A DNA stretch of 6,221 nt from Candidatus Jordarchaeum madagascarense (lineage in GTDB: Archaea; Asgardarchaeota; Jordiarchaeia; Jordiarchaeales; Jordiarchaeaceae), in assembly GCA_019056875.1 (NCBI GenBank), contig DXJA01000445.1:1-6221 (forward strand), read 5' to 3'. The notes beneath the pieces were generated by a model. It saw only the letters and a program-made list of their open reading frames with translations, made no database searches and was not told the origin of the DNA. The position numbers and the translations under genes were made by a program. Shown in pieces: positions 5,452 through 6,221 of this stretch. Within the stretch, counting starts at the first letter, position 1. Each line of letters begins with the position of its first letter.

Positions 5452-5504
5452 TAGCAAATCCCTTTTTTTAATTGTAAAAATATGTTTAATGGGTTTCATA
5501 AATT

Positions 5505-5549
5505 ATGAGTAATATTCTTATGAGTAATATTCTTAAGGGTAATATTCTA
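5505..5549 (+). repeat. Three tandem 15-bp repeats upstream of the HTH-CBS gene
   Basis: Units are ATGAGTAATATTCTT at 5505-5519, an identical copy at 5520-5534, and AAGGGTAATATTCTA at 5535-5549. Each holds the palindrome AATATT. Read in frame they would encode MSNIL-MSNIL-KGNIL ahead of the HTH domain, but the better start is the TTG at 5589, which would leave them in the leader or promoter region. A 15-bp step could present repeated binding sites to the HTH protein. Confidence 0.7.
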
Positions 5550-5576
5550 AGTATTTCTAGAATTATTTTTTGGGTT

Positions 5577-5582
5577 AGGTGG
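5577..5582 (+). promoter_or_regulatory. Shine-Dalgarno that supports TTG 5589
   Basis: AGGTGG followed by a 6-nt gap and TTG at 5589. This start gives a protein beginning MFRLPTAEDV, directly at the HTH domain as in similar regulators. The ATG at 5505 and the second ATG at 5520 have no visible Shine-Dalgarno and would add a 28- or 23-residue repetitive, Ile-rich leader. Confidence 0.55.
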
Positions 5583-5588
5583 GTTATT

Positions 5589-6143
5589 TTGTTTCGACTT
5601 CCAACCGCAGAAGATGTTAAAAAGCTAAGAAAAAAAGTGGGTTTAACTCAAACTGAATTGGCAGAAAAGGCGGGTGTAAGTCAATCCCTCATAGCTAGGA
5701 TTGAAAGCGGTTCAGTAGATCCCCGCTTATCTACACTACAAAAAATTCTGAATGCTATGCAGGCAGCAAATAAGGAATCTACAACAGCAAAAGACATAAT
5801 GTTTTCTCCAGTAATAACAATCAATTCAGATGCGCAGGTTCTTGAAGCCACCGAATTAATGCGGAACAAGGATATTTCCCAGCTTCCAGTTATTAAACAG
5901 GGACGCCCAGTAGGAAGTATAAATGATCAAACTATAGTTCAACACCTGTCCAAAGGGCAACAAATTTTCCAAAAAAGGGTAGAAGAAATAATGGAGGAAG
6001 CTTTTCCCAGCGTCAGTCCTTCAACTAAGATAGAAGTTGTAAATCAATTACTTGTAAGCGGTAACTCAGCTATTTTAGTAATAGAAAAAGGTGAAATCGT
6101 AGGGATTATTACAAAAATAGATTTGATATCAGGTGCAAGATAA
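5589..6143 (+). CDS. Transcriptional regulator with Xre-type HTH and a CBS-domain pair
   Basis: From the TTG at 5589 the protein is 184 aa. Residues 5-58 form an Xre/Cro-type helix-turn-helix (TQTELAEKAGVSQSLIARIE is the recognisable core), which binds DNA. Residues 67-122 form the first CBS motif, opening with AKDIMFSPV and containing the SQLPVI core. Residues 130-184 form the second CBS motif, opening with VEEIMEE and ending GEIVGIITKIDLI. CBS pairs bind adenosyl ligands such as AMP, ATP or SAM, so this is probably a cytoplasmic regulator that reads cell energy or metabolite state; the ligand is not evident here. This architecture recurs in archaea. It is divergent from hypF, with a 34-bp dyad and three 15-bp direct repeats in the shared upstream region, so it may control itself, hypF or both (inference). 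An ATG start at 5505 would extend it to 212 aa but looks unlikely. Confidence 0.88.
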   Translation: MFRLPTAEDVKKLRKKVGLTQTELAEKAGVSQSLIARIESGSVDPRLSTLQKILNAMQAANKESTTAKDIMFSPVITINSDAQVLEATELMRNKDISQLPVIKQGRPVGSINDQTIVQHLSKGQQIFQKRVEEIMEEAFPSVSPSTKIEVVNQLLVSGNSAILVIEKGEIVGIITKIDLISGAR

Positions 6144-6182
6144 AAACCTTATAAGAATATCCAAAGAACAAAATTATCTAAT

Positions 6183-6199
6183 GTTTTGTTTTATATTTT
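6183..6199 (+). terminator. T-rich tract after the regulator gene, possible terminator
   Basis: TTTTGTTTTATATTTT lies about 40 nt after the stop codon, with no hairpin. This fits an archaeal T-rich terminator, but the remaining 22 nt of the window give no further context. Confidence 0.3.
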
Positions 6200-6221
6200 G
6201 AAAAGCCCAACAACTTAATAT

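Overview
The window looks archaeal. The signs are TATA-type promoter elements with purine-rich upstream stretches (best at 1600-1613), Shine-Dalgarno sequences of the GGAGGTGAT type, a full-length HypF hydrogenase maturation protein, and an Xre-HTH plus CBS-pair regulator of a kind common in archaea. Four of the five genes appear to start with TTG. The DNA is AT-rich with long intergenic gaps. I cannot assign a lineage from sequence alone; an anaerobic hydrogenase-bearing archaeon fits (inference from hypF).

Layout. 1-504 is an AT-rich non-coding leader with T-rich stretches and short repeats. 505-1566 (+) encodes an AAA+ ATPase with Walker A, Walker B, sensor-1-like and sensor-2-like motifs and no visible winged helix. 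1688-2089 (+) encodes a 133-aa protein with a possible ribbon-helix-helix DNA-binding end. 2090-2411 is a convergent non-coding gap. 2412-2960 (-) encodes a 182-aa basic, mostly helical protein that I do not recognise. 3021-5336 (-) is hypF, complete at 771 aa. 5337-5588 is a divergent promoter region, and 5589-6143 (+) encodes the HTH-CBS regulator.

The most interesting feature is a family of short arrays with the unit GAT(A/G)TC followed mostly by T or A, repeated every 13-14 bp. Clear arrays lie at 295-345 (upstream of the ATPase gene), 1574-1687 (between ATPase and 133-aa gene, running through its promoter up to its start codon), 2185-2216 (downstream of the 133-aa gene) and 2986-3024 (upstream of the 182-aa gene). 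A degenerate one lies at 215-253. Ten of the twelve GATATC words I found are intergenic, and all ten are in these arrays. The arrays mark the three unknown genes as one module, probably sharing a DNA-binding protein. The arrangement resembles iteron or centromere-type systems (ATPase + small DNA-binding protein + repeat arrays) or a self-regulated integrated element. The function is inference.

A second oddity is patchy strand composition: the + strand is strongly G+T-rich over the first ~600 nt of the ATPase gene and again over the distal half of hypF, although those genes lie on opposite strands, and codon use switches inside the ATPase gene near 1085.
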